Counted from the first letter of the stretch, positions 22,797 to 31,087 are shown. The stretch is DNA of 37,742 nucleotides from CAYRLW01 sp964425215 (GCA_964425215.1 CAYRLW010000037.1:1-37742), one strand, 5' to 3'. The notes: a model not told the origin generated them from the sequence alone. Numbers and translations: made by a program.

Positions 22797-23651
22797 GGGA
22801 TCGTCGGAATTTTCCGGATCCGTAGCCCCCGGGATACCGTAGCTCCCCTCCCTCTCGGCCACCAACCCCTCGGACTGTAATTTTGATAGGGCTAAAACCA
22901 GCCGGTCCTCCGGCAGACCGGTTAGGCGCGCCAGGCTCCCCAGGTCCAGCCAACCCCGATGGGACAGAATTTTTAACGCCGCCCCGCGACTCTGTCGGAG
23001 GGAGCCCTCAAAGGGACTTTGCTTTTGATAGTGGGCGCTCCGTCGGCTGGGGTTGGGACTGATCTTTTTCAATTCCGCCCCATAGTCCATCAGGGCCCAG
23101 TACCAGTGCCGCGCCTGATCCCGGTCCAGGGTTCGCTCCAACAAGGGAACCAGCTCCTTATCCTCAATCTTCCCTTGGTCACTGAAAAAAAAGTGAATAA
23201 AGGCCGAACGGATGTTGGTTTCTATAAACACCGACGGAATGCCATAGGCAAAACAGGCGATGGCCCGGGCGGTATAGGTCCCAATTCCCGGTAATTTTTC
23301 CAATTCCCCGCTGTCCGAAGGAACACGCCCCCGATAGTGTTCCGTCAACAGACGTGCCGTTTGGGTCAAGTACCGGGCCCTCCGGTTATAGCCCAGGCCA
23401 CTCCATTCCCGAAGAACCATATCAAAGGGCGCGGAGGCCAGGGATTGGGGATCGGGCCAGAGGGAAAGCCAACGGTGCCAATAGGGGATGACCCGATCGG
23501 TTTGGGTCTGCTGGAGCATTACCTCGGAAAGGAGAATAGCCCAGGCTTCGGTGGTTTCCCGCCAGGGGAAGTGGCGCCCCCGTTCTTTATAGTTTTGCCA
23601 AACCGCGGCTTTAAACGCCTCGATTTCATCGGGTGTCGGATCGGAGACCAC
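22782..23651 (-). CDS. MutY-like HhH-GPD DNA glycosylase lacking the Fe-S cluster
   Basis: 289 aa. The HhH-GPD fold is clear: FPWRETTEAWAILLSEVMLQQTQTDRV with the catalytic glutamate E43, and the helix-hairpin-helix LPGIGTYTARAI (120-131). At the place of the MutY catalytic aspartate the sequence reads FIETNIRS (E144). The four iron-sulfur cysteines expected after the ALMDYG segment are absent (KKISPNPSRRSAHY), and instead of the Nudix-like 8-oxoguanine domain there is a short winged-helix-like C-terminus (about 215-275). I recall this FIETNIR/NPSRRSAHYxKQS set as a separate cluster-less MutY-like family. It is probably a base-excision enzyme acting on A:8-oxoG or a related lesion; the substrate is inferred. 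GTG start at 23651, inside cmk. Confidence 0.85.
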   Translation of the reverse strand: MVSDPTPDEIEAFKAAVWQNYKERGRHFPWRETTEAWAILLSEVMLQQTQTDRVIPYWHRWLSLWPDPQSLASAPFDMVLREWSGLGYNRRARYLTQTARLLTEHYRGRVPSDSGELEKLPGIGTYTARAIACFAYGIPSVFIETNIRSAFIHFFFSDQGKIEDKELVPLLERTLDRDQARHWYWALMDYGAELKKISPNPSRRSAHYQKQSPFEGSLRQSRGAALKILSHRGWLDLGSLARLTGLPEDRLVLALSKLQSEGLVAEREGSYGIPGATDPENSDDPLHGT

Positions 23652-24180
23652 GTTTTTTTTCTAATTCCTGGCTTATCAGATCGGCTATCTCGACGGGACC
23701 ATACAGGGCCGTGTCGATGACCAAATCGGCGACCGAATAGTCGTCGTTATCTATACCGTACAGTCTCAGGTACCGTTCCCTATCCTGTCGATCCCGTTCC
23801 CTGGTAAAAGCGGCGACCGTTTCGATTTCTCCCCCTTCCCGTTGCACGATTCGACGGACCCGAACCGCCTCGTCCGCGTGGAGGTAAACCTTTAGGTCCG
23901 CCTCCGGAAGCATCCAAATAGCGAGCCGGGAACCGAGGACACACCCCTTCGAAGCCCTAGCCAGGGCAACCTGCCGCTGATCTACCTCCCGATCCCAGAA
24001 ATCGTCCTGGGCCGCCAAACGGAGCACCTCTCCCAAAGAAAGGCCCCGTTCCTCCGCCAGGGTTCGGAACGTAAAATTGATAAACTGGAGGTCCCACCGT
24101 TGGGCTACCAGCCGGCTGACCGTGGTATTGCCGCACCCGCTTTTGCCAGAGATGGCTATTTTTAGGGAGGGCCCACTCAT
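23626..24180 (-). CDS. cmk: Archaeal-type (d)CMP kinase-like protein with a variant P-loop
   Basis: 184 aa. It resembles the archaeal-type cytidylate kinase family and not the longer E. coli type: a P-loop (AISGKSGCGNTTVSRLVAQ), FTFRTLAEERGLSLGEVLRLA, DREVDQRQ, GSRLAIWML, and the C-terminal RERDRQDRERYLRLYGIDNDDYS (RxxxDxxRYxxxYGID). These enzymes phosphorylate CMP and dCMP. The P-loop lysine is replaced by asparagine (N18). The ATG overlaps the yicC stop as ATGA, with GAGGA upstream, giving tight coupling; the mutY-like gene overlaps its end. Confidence 0.82.
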   Translation of the reverse strand: MSGPSLKIAISGKSGCGNTTVSRLVAQRWDLQFINFTFRTLAEERGLSLGEVLRLAAQDDFWDREVDQRQVALARASKGCVLGSRLAIWMLPEADLKVYLHADEAVRVRRIVQREGGEIETVAAFTRERDRQDRERYLRLYGIDNDDYSVADLVIDTALYGPVEIADLISQELEKKRGLRSDTR

Positions 24181-25043
24181 TCGACGTTCCTCAGCTGTTC
24201 CCGAATGTTCTCCAAGGAGTCTTTCATGGCTACCACCGCTTGGCTTACCTCCAAGACAGGGCTCTTGGAGCCTATGGTGTTGATCTCCCGGTTTATTTCC
24301 TGGCAAAGGAAATCCAATTTTTTCCCCGGCGCGGGGTTCCGCTGTTCTTCGGCCCTAAATTCCTGGAGATGGGAACCCAGACGGGAGATTTCCTCCGAAA
24401 TGGTATACTTCATCAAAAGCACAGCCGTTTCCGCGAGGATACGGTTTTCATCCACCCCATCGCCCAAAAGTTCCTTGAACCGGTTCCGAAGATTTTCTTT
24501 TATCGAATTTTCCAAGATTGGAACGTAGGAGGATACCCTTTCGACCGCCTTTTCGATCTCCCCCAGATGGTAAAGGATATCCTTCCGGGTAGACTCCCCT
24601 TCCCGAAGGCGTTCAACGTTAAAGAGGTTCGCGGTTTTTTCCAGGGTGGGCTTAATAAGCCCCCAGTACCGTTCCGGATCCCGAACCTTATCGATTTGCA
24701 AGACCCCGTCCATCCCGAGCACCAAAGAAAGGTGGGGTTTTTCTTCGATATTCAAGGCCTTGCCCAGGGTTTTGATGGCTTCGTAGTACGCCTTGGCTGC
24801 CTTTTCGTCCACCGTAACGTTGACGTCCGAAACGAGTTCCTTAAATCGGATAGTTACCTCGACCTTACCCCGTTCGCATTGGCCGGCCATAAATTCCCGG
24901 ACTCGACTTTCCAGGGTAGAAAGAAAGGGAGGAAGGTTTACCGCCACCTCTAAAAATCGATTGTTATACCCCTTAATTTCCACGGACAGGGAAACTTGGG
25001 CATCCCTCCATTCCTGGTACCCAAAACCGGTCATGCTCTTCAC
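24177..25043 (-). CDS. yicC: YicC-family endoribonuclease
   Basis: 288 aa. It starts at a GTG giving VKSMTGFGYQ, the family hallmark (usually M-I-x-S-M-T-G-F-G), with AAGGAG six bases upstream. The N-terminal YicC domain is followed by the DUF1732 C-terminal domain (EISRLGSHLQEF, GKKLDFLCQEINREINTIGSKS). E. coli YicC has been reported to be a ribonuclease acting on a small RNA; in many bacteria it is next to the guanylate kinase gene, and here it is next to cmk. The GTG overlaps the murC stop (GTGA). Confidence 0.93.
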   Translation of the reverse strand: MKSMTGFGYQEWRDAQVSLSVEIKGYNNRFLEVAVNLPPFLSTLESRVREFMAGQCERGKVEVTIRFKELVSDVNVTVDEKAAKAYYEAIKTLGKALNIEEKPHLSLVLGMDGVLQIDKVRDPERYWGLIKPTLEKTANLFNVERLREGESTRKDILYHLGEIEKAVERVSSYVPILENSIKENLRNRFKELLGDGVDENRILAETAVLLMKYTISEEISRLGSHLQEFRAEEQRNPAPGKKLDFLCQEINREINTIGSKSPVLEVSQAVVAMKDSLENIREQLRNVE

Positions 25044-26515
25044 TGGACGCTCCTTGTTTTTTCTAAAAGTCTTTCGTACAGGGCCCGGGCGAGTTTCCAA
25101 TTGTCCCCCGCTCCCATGCTGATAAAAAGATCCGAGGGTCCCGCCTCAGCTACCAGGGTATCCAGGGCGGAGAGGGGTTCCTCGAAATACCGCACGTCTT
25201 CCTTTAAGGCCCGACTCCGCTCGTAGAGCTTCCACCCATCCACACCGCCGGAATACGTTTCCCGGGCGGAGGGGTAAATTTTATGAAGGATCACCCGATC
25301 GGCCGGCAACAGGGATCGGGCAAAATCGTCCAAAAGGGCCGCCGTACGGGTATAGGTGTGGGACATGAAGCTGACGATTAGGCGCCGTTGGGGGTAGAAC
25401 GCCTTGAGCCCCTCCAGGGTCGTTTTGATCGCCGTGGGATGGTGCGCGTAATCGTCCATGATCAGGGTTCCCCCCGCTTGGCCGATAATTTGGGACCGTC
25501 TGCGACTTCCGACAAAGTTTTCCAGGGCCTCCTGGGCTCTTTGTAGCCGATCCTTGTCCCAGGGGAAGTCCTGGGAACCCGGTCCGTCCAGGTCTTCCAG
25601 AATGCGGGATAGTAAAGCCAAGGCGGCGGTGGCGTTTAGGGCCGTATGACGCCCCGGGACCCGCAGTTTCCAGGGAACCGGAAAGCCTTGAAGCGTAAAA
25701 TGGGTTCGTTCGTTTTCCACCGAAAAGGAGGTGATCTTGAAGGGGCCCTCGGCGGTAAATCCGTAGGGAATGGCATGTATATCATCCCGTTGTTGGCGTA
25801 CCCGCTGGGTTACTTCCCGGGCCCCCGGGTCGTCGGCGCAGTAGAGCAGATCTCCCGAGGGGGGGAGTTTTAAAGCGTACTCTATAAAAGCGTCGCGGAT
25901 CGATTCATAGGTGGGATAATAATCCTGGTGATCCGATTCCACGCTGGTCAGGATGATACGGCGGGGGTGGAATGCCAAAAAATGTTTCCGATATTCGCAG
26001 GTCTCGGCTATAAAGTATCGGTCCCCTAAAACCAAGGTTGATCGATCGGCAAAATTCCCCACCGCGCTTCCGGCTAAAATCTGAGCGGGGACCCGTAAGC
26101 CCTGGGCAAGGGTTCCCGCTAGGGCCGTGGTGGTGGTCTTACCGTGAACCCCCGCGATGCCTGAGGAATCAAAACGTTTGGAATAGGCTCCCAACGCGTC
26201 GGTATACTTTAGGAGCCGTAAATTCCGACGAACCGCGGTCATCAATTCCACGTTCGTATCCACGGCGTAGGCGGCCGAATATATTACCAGGTCCACCTCC
26301 GTTGGAAGGTTAGAAGCGGAGAACCCTTCCCGGTAGGGTATTCCTAGCTCCCTTAATATTTCGTCGGTGTAAAAATGTTCCTCCGTATCCGATCCGGTAA
26401 TCCGGGCTCCCCCCCGAAAGAACAATTCCGCCAGGGCGCACATGCCCGTCCCCTTAATGCCCACAAAATGGACCTTAAAATTATGTAAATCCCGAGGCAA
26501 TTCCCCATTAATCAT
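25040..26515 (-). CDS. murC: UDP-N-acetylmuramate-L-alanine ligase
   Basis: 491 aa. MurC adds L-alanine to UDP-MurNAc in peptidoglycan synthesis. Motifs: the N-terminal VHFVGIKGTGMCALAEL nucleotide-sugar site, the ATP loop GVHGKTTTT (about 120-128), the Mur-ligase segment FIAETCEYRKHFL (usually EADE-D-SFL), VPGRHTALNATAAL, and IMDDYAHHPTAI. The variant ETCEYRKH is also seen in other MurC/Mpl-like proteins; the length and overall pattern favour MurC. It heads a four-gene unit (murC-yicC-cmk-mutY-like) where every junction overlaps. AGGA lies 7 nt before the ATG, overlapping a candidate -10 box. Confidence 0.92.
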   Translation of the reverse strand: MINGELPRDLHNFKVHFVGIKGTGMCALAELFFRGGARITGSDTEEHFYTDEILRELGIPYREGFSASNLPTEVDLVIYSAAYAVDTNVELMTAVRRNLRLLKYTDALGAYSKRFDSSGIAGVHGKTTTTALAGTLAQGLRVPAQILAGSAVGNFADRSTLVLGDRYFIAETCEYRKHFLAFHPRRIILTSVESDHQDYYPTYESIRDAFIEYALKLPPSGDLLYCADDPGAREVTQRVRQQRDDIHAIPYGFTAEGPFKITSFSVENERTHFTLQGFPVPWKLRVPGRHTALNATAALALLSRILEDLDGPGSQDFPWDKDRLQRAQEALENFVGSRRRSQIIGQAGGTLIMDDYAHHPTAIKTTLEGLKAFYPQRRLIVSFMSHTYTRTAALLDDFARSLLPADRVILHKIYPSARETYSGGVDGWKLYERSRALKEDVRYFEEPLSALDTLVAEAGPSDLFISMGAGDNWKLARALYERLLEKTRSVQ

Positions 26516-26521
26516 GGCCGT

Positions 26522-26550
26522 ATCCTATCCGATGGGACGGCCTTTTTCAA
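26522..26550 (-). promoter_or_regulatory. Candidate promoter for the murC operon
   Basis: On the minus strand TTGAAA (26545-26550), 17 bp, TAGGAT (26522-26527), then six bases to the ATG. The -10 box overlaps the weak Shine-Dalgarno AGGA. Confidence 0.4.
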
Positions 26551-26579
26551 CCAAGGCTTCCCATTTTCCAGAACCTCTC

Positions 26580-26608
26580 TTGATTACATTAGATTTTTTT
26601 ACTACACC
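26580..26608 (+). promoter_or_regulatory. Candidate promoter for folC
   Basis: TTGATT (26580-26585), 17 bp, TACACC (26603-26608). It would give a leader of about 16 bases carrying the GGGAG ribosome site. The -10 match is weak. Confidence 0.35.
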
Positions 26609-26630
26609 CTCTACCAACGGGAGAGAAACC

Positions 26631-28025
26631 ATGGATTTTGAGGGTCCCTTCACGAGCTACAACGATGTCTTTTCCTGGTTGTCCCGGTTTATCAATTTTG
26701 AACGGGGTCAGACGGGTAAAAGTTTCCGCCTTGATAGGATGGAATACCTGGCCGAAAGAACCCAGCATCCCGAAAGGGCCTGCCCGGTTATCCACGTGGC
26801 AGGTTCCAAGGGCAAAGGTTCGGTCACCACTATGATCGCCGGAATCCTAACAGCGGGGGGCTACAAAACGGGAAAGTACGTATCTCCCCACGTAACCGAG
26901 TATAGGGAACGGATTGCCCTGGCCTCGGCTTTCTTCGATCCCCCGGTGTACGTAAGGGCGGGGGAAGAGTTACGGGCTTTGGTCGATCAAATAACCAAGG
27001 AAGCCCCGGTCGCCGGTTCTTCTATGGCATCCCTTTTTGACGGGTTTAGTGCCCAGGGGGAGGAACCGACTTTTTTTGAACTTTTGACCCTTTATTTTTT
27101 CCTATGTGCCCGGGAAGCCAGCTGTACCGCGGTAGCGGTGGAAACCGGCATGGGAGGCCGTCTGGACGCCACGAACATCGTCGATCCGGAGGTATCGGTC
27201 ATCATGCCCATCGAAATGGAACACACCGAATACCTGGGGTCTACCCTGCACGCTATCGCGGGGGAAAAGGCGGGGATTATAAAATATCGAAGGCCCGTGG
27301 TGGTGGCGGAACAGGAACCGGAGGCCCTGGAGGTTTTTAAAAACGTTGCCCGCCAAAGGGATTCCAGCCTGCGCTACCTTCCCCAGGAAGTTCGTTTGGA
27401 TCAAATCCGGGTGGATCAGAAAGGAACCTCTGCGCGGCTACGGTATACGGACAGGGCCATCTTCCCCCACCCCCTGGAACTGCGGCTTAAACTGGTAGGG
27501 GAGATTCAGGCTTACAACGCCGCGGCGGCTATTCTTGCCGCCAAAATAGGGTTCCCCGACCTGGAGGAAGACGCCATACTCCGGGGTCTCCAGGAGGTCC
27601 AGCTTCCCGCCCGTTTTGAAAAAATACAGGACGACCCGCCCGTGATTATCGACGGGGCCCATACCCCCAAAAGCGTTAGTTTGTGCCGGGACACCTTTTC
27701 GGCCCTGTACGGGTCCCAGGGGATTCTGTTATTCGCCTGCGCCATCGATAAGGATTCCCTGGCCATGGCGCGGCTCCTGGTTCCCTATTTTTCCACGATT
27801 ATCATCACCGCCCCGGGGACCTTTAAAAAAAGCGACCCCCCTTCGGTGTACCGTCATTTTATTTCCGCTGAATCAGCGGGACGTTCGACTATCCTCCTGG
27901 AACCGGATACCCAACGGGCCATAGAACTCTGCGTACATCTGGGTATGGAAAAGGGGGCCCCTACCCTGGTCACCGGTTCCTTCTATTTGGCGGCGGCGGT
28001 CCGCTCTTACGGTCAAAATCGCTAG
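26631..28025 (+). CDS. folC: Bifunctional dihydrofolate/folylpolyglutamate synthase
   Basis: 464 aa. FolC joins glutamate to dihydropteroate and adds further glutamates to folates. Motifs: FNFERGQ-like start (SRFINFERGQ), the ATP loop VIHVAGSKGKGSVTTMIAGIL, GKYVSPHVTEYRERIAL, the METGMGGRLDATNI segment (AVETGMGGRLDATNIV), MEHTEYLG, and IIDGAHTPKS in the second domain. The ATG at 26631 has GGGAG eight bases upstream; the frame is open to 26442 across the divergent murC start, but that part is a shadow. It is convergent with the pseudouridine synthase that follows. Confidence 0.95.
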   Translation: MDFEGPFTSYNDVFSWLSRFINFERGQTGKSFRLDRMEYLAERTQHPERACPVIHVAGSKGKGSVTTMIAGILTAGGYKTGKYVSPHVTEYRERIALASAFFDPPVYVRAGEELRALVDQITKEAPVAGSSMASLFDGFSAQGEEPTFFELLTLYFFLCAREASCTAVAVETGMGGRLDATNIVDPEVSVIMPIEMEHTEYLGSTLHAIAGEKAGIIKYRRPVVVAEQEPEALEVFKNVARQRDSSLRYLPQEVRLDQIRVDQKGTSARLRYTDRAIFPHPLELRLKLVGEIQAYNAAAAILAAKIGFPDLEEDAILRGLQEVQLPARFEKIQDDPPVIIDGAHTPKSVSLCRDTFSALYGSQGILLFACAIDKDSLAMARLLVPYFSTIIITAPGTFKKSDPPSVYRHFISAESAGRSTILLEPDTQRAIELCVHLGMEKGAPTLVTGSFYLAAAVRSYGQNR

Positions 28026-28048
28026 ACCCGGGGGGATGGACACCGTGG

Positions 28049-28605
28049 TTACACCGGGGGAAGCCGGTATTCCCGAAGAACCCCGGTCTCCGGATCGGTG
28101 AAGGATAAAAAATCGGCCCTAAGGGCTAGTTTCCCCGGTCCATAGGTGAGGCCGCCGTATAGGGGATCCGAAAGAATGGGAAAACCTATCCACGATAGGT
28201 GGCACCGGATCTGGTGCCTAAAGCCCCGTAAAAGCCTGAGTCGAAGGGTATAACGGTTTCCCGTTTCTTCCCGCAGTTCCAAAACTTCGGTTGTATAGGG
28301 CCCACCCCTATCCCAGGCGGTTTCTTTTTTTTGTTTTGGGGAAAGTCCAGTTTCCAGCGGGACCGGGCGCACGCTCCGCCGACCCACCCCGTAGGGCCTA
28401 AAGGCGCTTTGTATCCCGAAGGGGAGGCGAAAATCCCGAAGCTCCGGAGCCGGGGGAAACCCCTCCAAGCCCGCGCCGCTAACCGTTTTAGTGCATCCAG
28501 CCTGGTATTCCTTTACCAGGAGACCCTTTTCCTGTTGGGTCTCAAAAAAGTCCAAAGCCCCCTGGGTGCGGGCGACGAGCACTAAGCCCTCCGTATCCTG
28601 GTCCA
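28049..28605 (-). CDS. RluA-family pseudouridine synthase (N-terminus lost in gap)
   Basis: 185 codons are visible before the assembly gap. Reading out of the gap the sequence begins LDQDTEGLVLVART, which is the RluA catalytic motif (RLDxxTSG) with its catalytic aspartate, followed by the family's LRLLRGFRHQIRCHLSWIGFPILSDPLYGG. So the ORF start at 28582 is false; the gene continues into 28606-28705. A roughly 60-residue insertion-like segment (about 35-95) separates the two motifs. It could modify rRNA or tRNA; the exact target cannot be told. The frame to the right of the gap (28706-28760) shows no recognisable N-terminus, so the start is probably within the missing sequence. Confidence 0.85.
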
Positions 28606-28705
28606 NNNNNNNNNNNNNNNNNNNNNNNNNNNNNNNNNNNNNNNNNNNNNNNNNNNNNNNNNNNNNNNNNNNNNNNNNNNNNNNNNNNNNNNNNNNNNNN
28701 NNNNN
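28606..28705. other. Assembly gap (100 N) inside the RluA-family gene
   Basis: Exactly 100 unknown bases; the N-terminal part of the pseudouridine synthase is missing here. True length is unknown. Confidence 0.95.
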
Positions 28706-28763
28706 CCTATCCCGATAAACCAGGCGCCGTTGGGGATAGGGGAAAAAAGGTCAAGCAGGAAAT

Positions 28764-30050
28764 ATGAAAACGAAAAACAGCAAAAATCGCCTGAGAAGCT
28801 TCGGCGGACGAATAACCATAACCGCCGAATTATTCAACCGAAACCAGTTGGCTAACCACGCCGCGGCGGGGGCCTATGGGTTCCTATTGTCCGCCCTTCC
28901 GGCCATCCTATTGGGAACCCTGATCGTAACCTGGATTTTTCGCGCACGGCCTGAAAAAATGGGAGCGCTTTTTGCGGTTTTGGGAAACCTGGGGGGCTTG
29001 ATAAATCCCCAGGATCTGATGAAATCCTACCTCTCCTTCTCCTTTTCCGGATTCGCGGGGATAGTCGCAGCGATCAACCTTATTTGGACCACCAGGGTTT
29101 TTGCCCTCTCCTTACAGAGGGGACTACGGGTCATCTTCGCGGTGCCCCTTCCCCCCAACCCGATTAAAGAAACGGCGATCCCCTTTATTATCGAGTTTTT
29201 CACGGTACTCTACGCCCTAATCCTTTGGGGCCTGTTTCAAATTCCCCCCGACGGCCCACCCCTTCTGTTATTATTCCGGGCCATCTATCCCCTGGGCGGT
29301 TTGGCTCTTCTGTCGTACCTGGCCTACCGCTTTGTGCCTATCCAAGCGCCCTCCCGCAAAGCGTCCTTTGTGGGAGCGGCTTTCTGTATAATCGCCTTTG
29401 GGATTCTATCCTGGCTTTTCCATCTTTTTGTGAACCCGGAAAAGTACGATCGCCTATACGGTTCCCTGGGGAACCTGATACTTCTATTAGCCAACGTGTA
29501 TTTCTTTTTTATGTTTTTCTTTATGGGAGCCCAATTTACCTTTGTATGGGATTCCATCGAGGCCCTGACCTTTTCCCGGTTTCACAGGGTACATAGGGAT
29601 AGGGAGGGTGCGGACAAACAAAAACAGCGGATTTCGCCCCTGGAACGCCGTCTTTTTTCGTCCACCGACGGGGCTTTGAAAAAATATCTGCATCTTTTTA
29701 ACGATGGGGATATTTTGTTTCGCCAGGGGGATGGGCAAGGGGACGTGTACTACATTATCGAAGGTTCCGTGGGTATTTATTTAAAGGAGGAATACCAAAG
29801 CACTGGGGGCAAGGAGTATCGGGTAGGCCAGATCGGGGGAGGAAATTTTTTAGGGGAAATGGGGTACCTCCTTGCTGAAGCGAGAACCGCCACCGCAAAA
29901 GTCGAGGGTTCCGCCCTGGTGTTGGCCCTTCCCCCCAGGGTGTTCGAGGAAATTCTGCAAACGGATCCCCAAACCGCCCGGGGGGTTATCAATTCCCTTT
30001 CCGAACGGTTAAAAAATACGAATAAAAAACTCGAAGACGGCTCCGAATAA
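28764..30050 (+). CDS. YihY/BrkB membrane protein fused to a cyclic-nucleotide-binding domain
   Basis: 428 aa. Residues about 20-290 resemble the YihY/virulence-factor BrkB family: five or six hydrophobic helices, the N-terminal HAAAGAYGFLLSALPAILL and the central NPIKETAIPFIIEFFTVLYALILWG. After a charged linker (about 275-305) comes a cyclic-nucleotide-binding domain (about 312-420): LFNDGDILFRQGDGQGDVYYIIEG, then GNFLGEMGYLLAEARTATA, where the phosphate-binding cassette keeps G-E and the arginine. Family knowledge: YihY proteins have no proven biochemical role (the old name RNase BN is wrong). The fusion suggests a membrane protein gated by cAMP or cGMP-like ligands; that is inference. AGGA lies close to the ATG. 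Confidence 0.82.
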   Translation: MKTKNSKNRLRSFGGRITITAELFNRNQLANHAAAGAYGFLLSALPAILLGTLIVTWIFRARPEKMGALFAVLGNLGGLINPQDLMKSYLSFSFSGFAGIVAAINLIWTTRVFALSLQRGLRVIFAVPLPPNPIKETAIPFIIEFFTVLYALILWGLFQIPPDGPPLLLLFRAIYPLGGLALLSYLAYRFVPIQAPSRKASFVGAAFCIIAFGILSWLFHLFVNPEKYDRLYGSLGNLILLLANVYFFFMFFFMGAQFTFVWDSIEALTFSRFHRVHRDREGADKQKQRISPLERRLFSSTDGALKKYLHLFNDGDILFRQGDGQGDVYYIIEGSVGIYLKEEYQSTGGKEYRVGQIGGGNFLGEMGYLLAEARTATAKVEGSALVLALPPRVFEEILQTDPQTARGVINSLSERLKNTNKKLEDGSE

Positions 30051-30093
30051 AATCAACGTGAGAGGTTGGATAAATTACGGAGGTTCTTTCATA

Positions 30094-30134
30094 AGAGGCT
30101 CTTCCAAAACTCAGGGAGTTTTGGAAGAGCCTCT
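30094..30134. repeat. Dispersed palindrome, copy 4 (perfect 19-bp stem, overlaps rluD stop)
   Basis: AGAGGCTCTTCCAAAACTC (30094-30112) and its exact complement (30116-30134) are separated by three bases. The right end overlaps the rluD stop codon. It lies between convergent genes and may end both transcripts. A half copy, GAGGTTCTTTC, lies just before it (30080-30090). Confidence 0.8.
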
Positions 30135-31086
30135 ACGCATCCAGGATCCTAAAGATGTCCCTAAACCGTTGGGGTATGGGAGCTTTAAAGCTGGAGGGGC
30201 TTAAAGACTGTGGTAAAATCAAGGTCAGTCGGTACGCGTGGAGCATCAGCGTGGCCTGGGGGAACCGGCGATCCGGCTTACCGTAGATGGGATCCCCCAG
30301 GATGGGGTTCCCTAGGTGCCGCAGGTGAACCCTTAGTTGGTGGGTTCTTCCGGTCTTCAGGGAAAGCATAAGGAGGCTGTAGCCGGGCCATTGTTTAACC
30401 ACCCGGTACAGGGTAATAGCCATTTTCCCCTTGGCGGTGGAACAGATAAATTTCTTTCTATCCGATGGGTCTCGGGTTATAAGGGTTTCGATCCGTCCTT
30501 TTTTTTCCTTCGGGTTCCCTTGAACCAGGGCGATATACAGCTTTCTGGTGCTTCGATTCTTAAATTGTTCGGCCAAAAAAGCCAGGGCTTCGTCGTCGTA
30601 AGCGGCGATAAGCACCCCCGAGGTATCCTTGTCCAAACGGTGTACTATCCCCGGCCGAAGGCTCGGTGACGATGGGCTGGGGGATAATAAGCCCGGGGAT
30701 AATAAGCCCGGGGACGTTAGACTGCGATTTAGCCTGCGAAATAAAAGGGCGTTGGCTACCGTCCCCTGCCGGTTCCCCGCGCCGGGGTGAACCACCATCC
30801 CCTGGGCCTTATTGATTACCACGGTCCGGGAATCTTCGTAGAGTATATCCAAGGGAAGGTCCTGGGGTTCCAGGGTGGTACTCTCCGCCTCCTCCCACCG
30901 AAGCTCCAAAAAATCCCCCGGTTTAACGGGCCGGGATAGTTTTACTTCCTTACCGTTCAGCCGAGCGGTCATGGCCCTCGACTTTACCTGGGATCGGGAA
31001 AGGAGGCCCAAACACTCGGCCACGTAGCGGTCTAAACGAAGACCCGTGGAGGCCCGCTCGTCCACTGGCCCGTGGAACTCCCCCAT
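30133..31086 (-). CDS. rluD: RluD-type 23S rRNA pseudouridine synthase
   Basis: 317 aa. An N-terminal S4 RNA-binding domain (about 15-65: RLDRYVAECLGLLSRSQVK) is followed by a RluA catalytic domain with NKAQGMVVHPG, GIVHRLDKDTSG (catalytic D152) and GRTHQLRVHLRHLGNPILGDPIYG. RluD makes the pseudouridines of 23S helix 69. Between the GTVANALL and HRLD motifs there is a repetitive insert rich in S, P, L and G (about 122-144), coded in part by a 15-bp tandem repeat. The ATG follows the previous stop by one base (TAACATG). It is the last gene of the long minus-strand operon. Confidence 0.93.
   Translation of the reverse strand: MGEFHGPVDERASTGLRLDRYVAECLGLLSRSQVKSRAMTARLNGKEVKLSRPVKPGDFLELRWEEAESTTLEPQDLPLDILYEDSRTVVINKAQGMVVHPGAGNRQGTVANALLFRRLNRSLTSPGLLSPGLLSPSPSSPSLRPGIVHRLDKDTSGVLIAAYDDEALAFLAEQFKNRSTRKLYIALVQGNPKEKKGRIETLITRDPSDRKKFICSTAKGKMAITLYRVVKQWPGYSLLMLSLKTGRTHQLRVHLRHLGNPILGDPIYGKPDRRFPQATLMLHAYRLTLILPQSLSPSSFKAPIPQRFRDIFRILDA
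30683..30715. repeat. 15-bp tandem repeat inside rluD
   Basis: Two direct copies of the unit ATAATAAGCCCGGGG in tandem (plus strand) encode SPGLLSPGLL in a non-conserved loop of RluD. Copy number could vary without changing the frame. Confidence 0.6.
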
Positions 31087-31087
31087 G

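Noticed and set aside
28706..28763. N-terminus of the RluA-family gene to the right of the gap.
   Set aside because: One minus-strand frame is open but shows no family motif and no start codon with a ribosome site.
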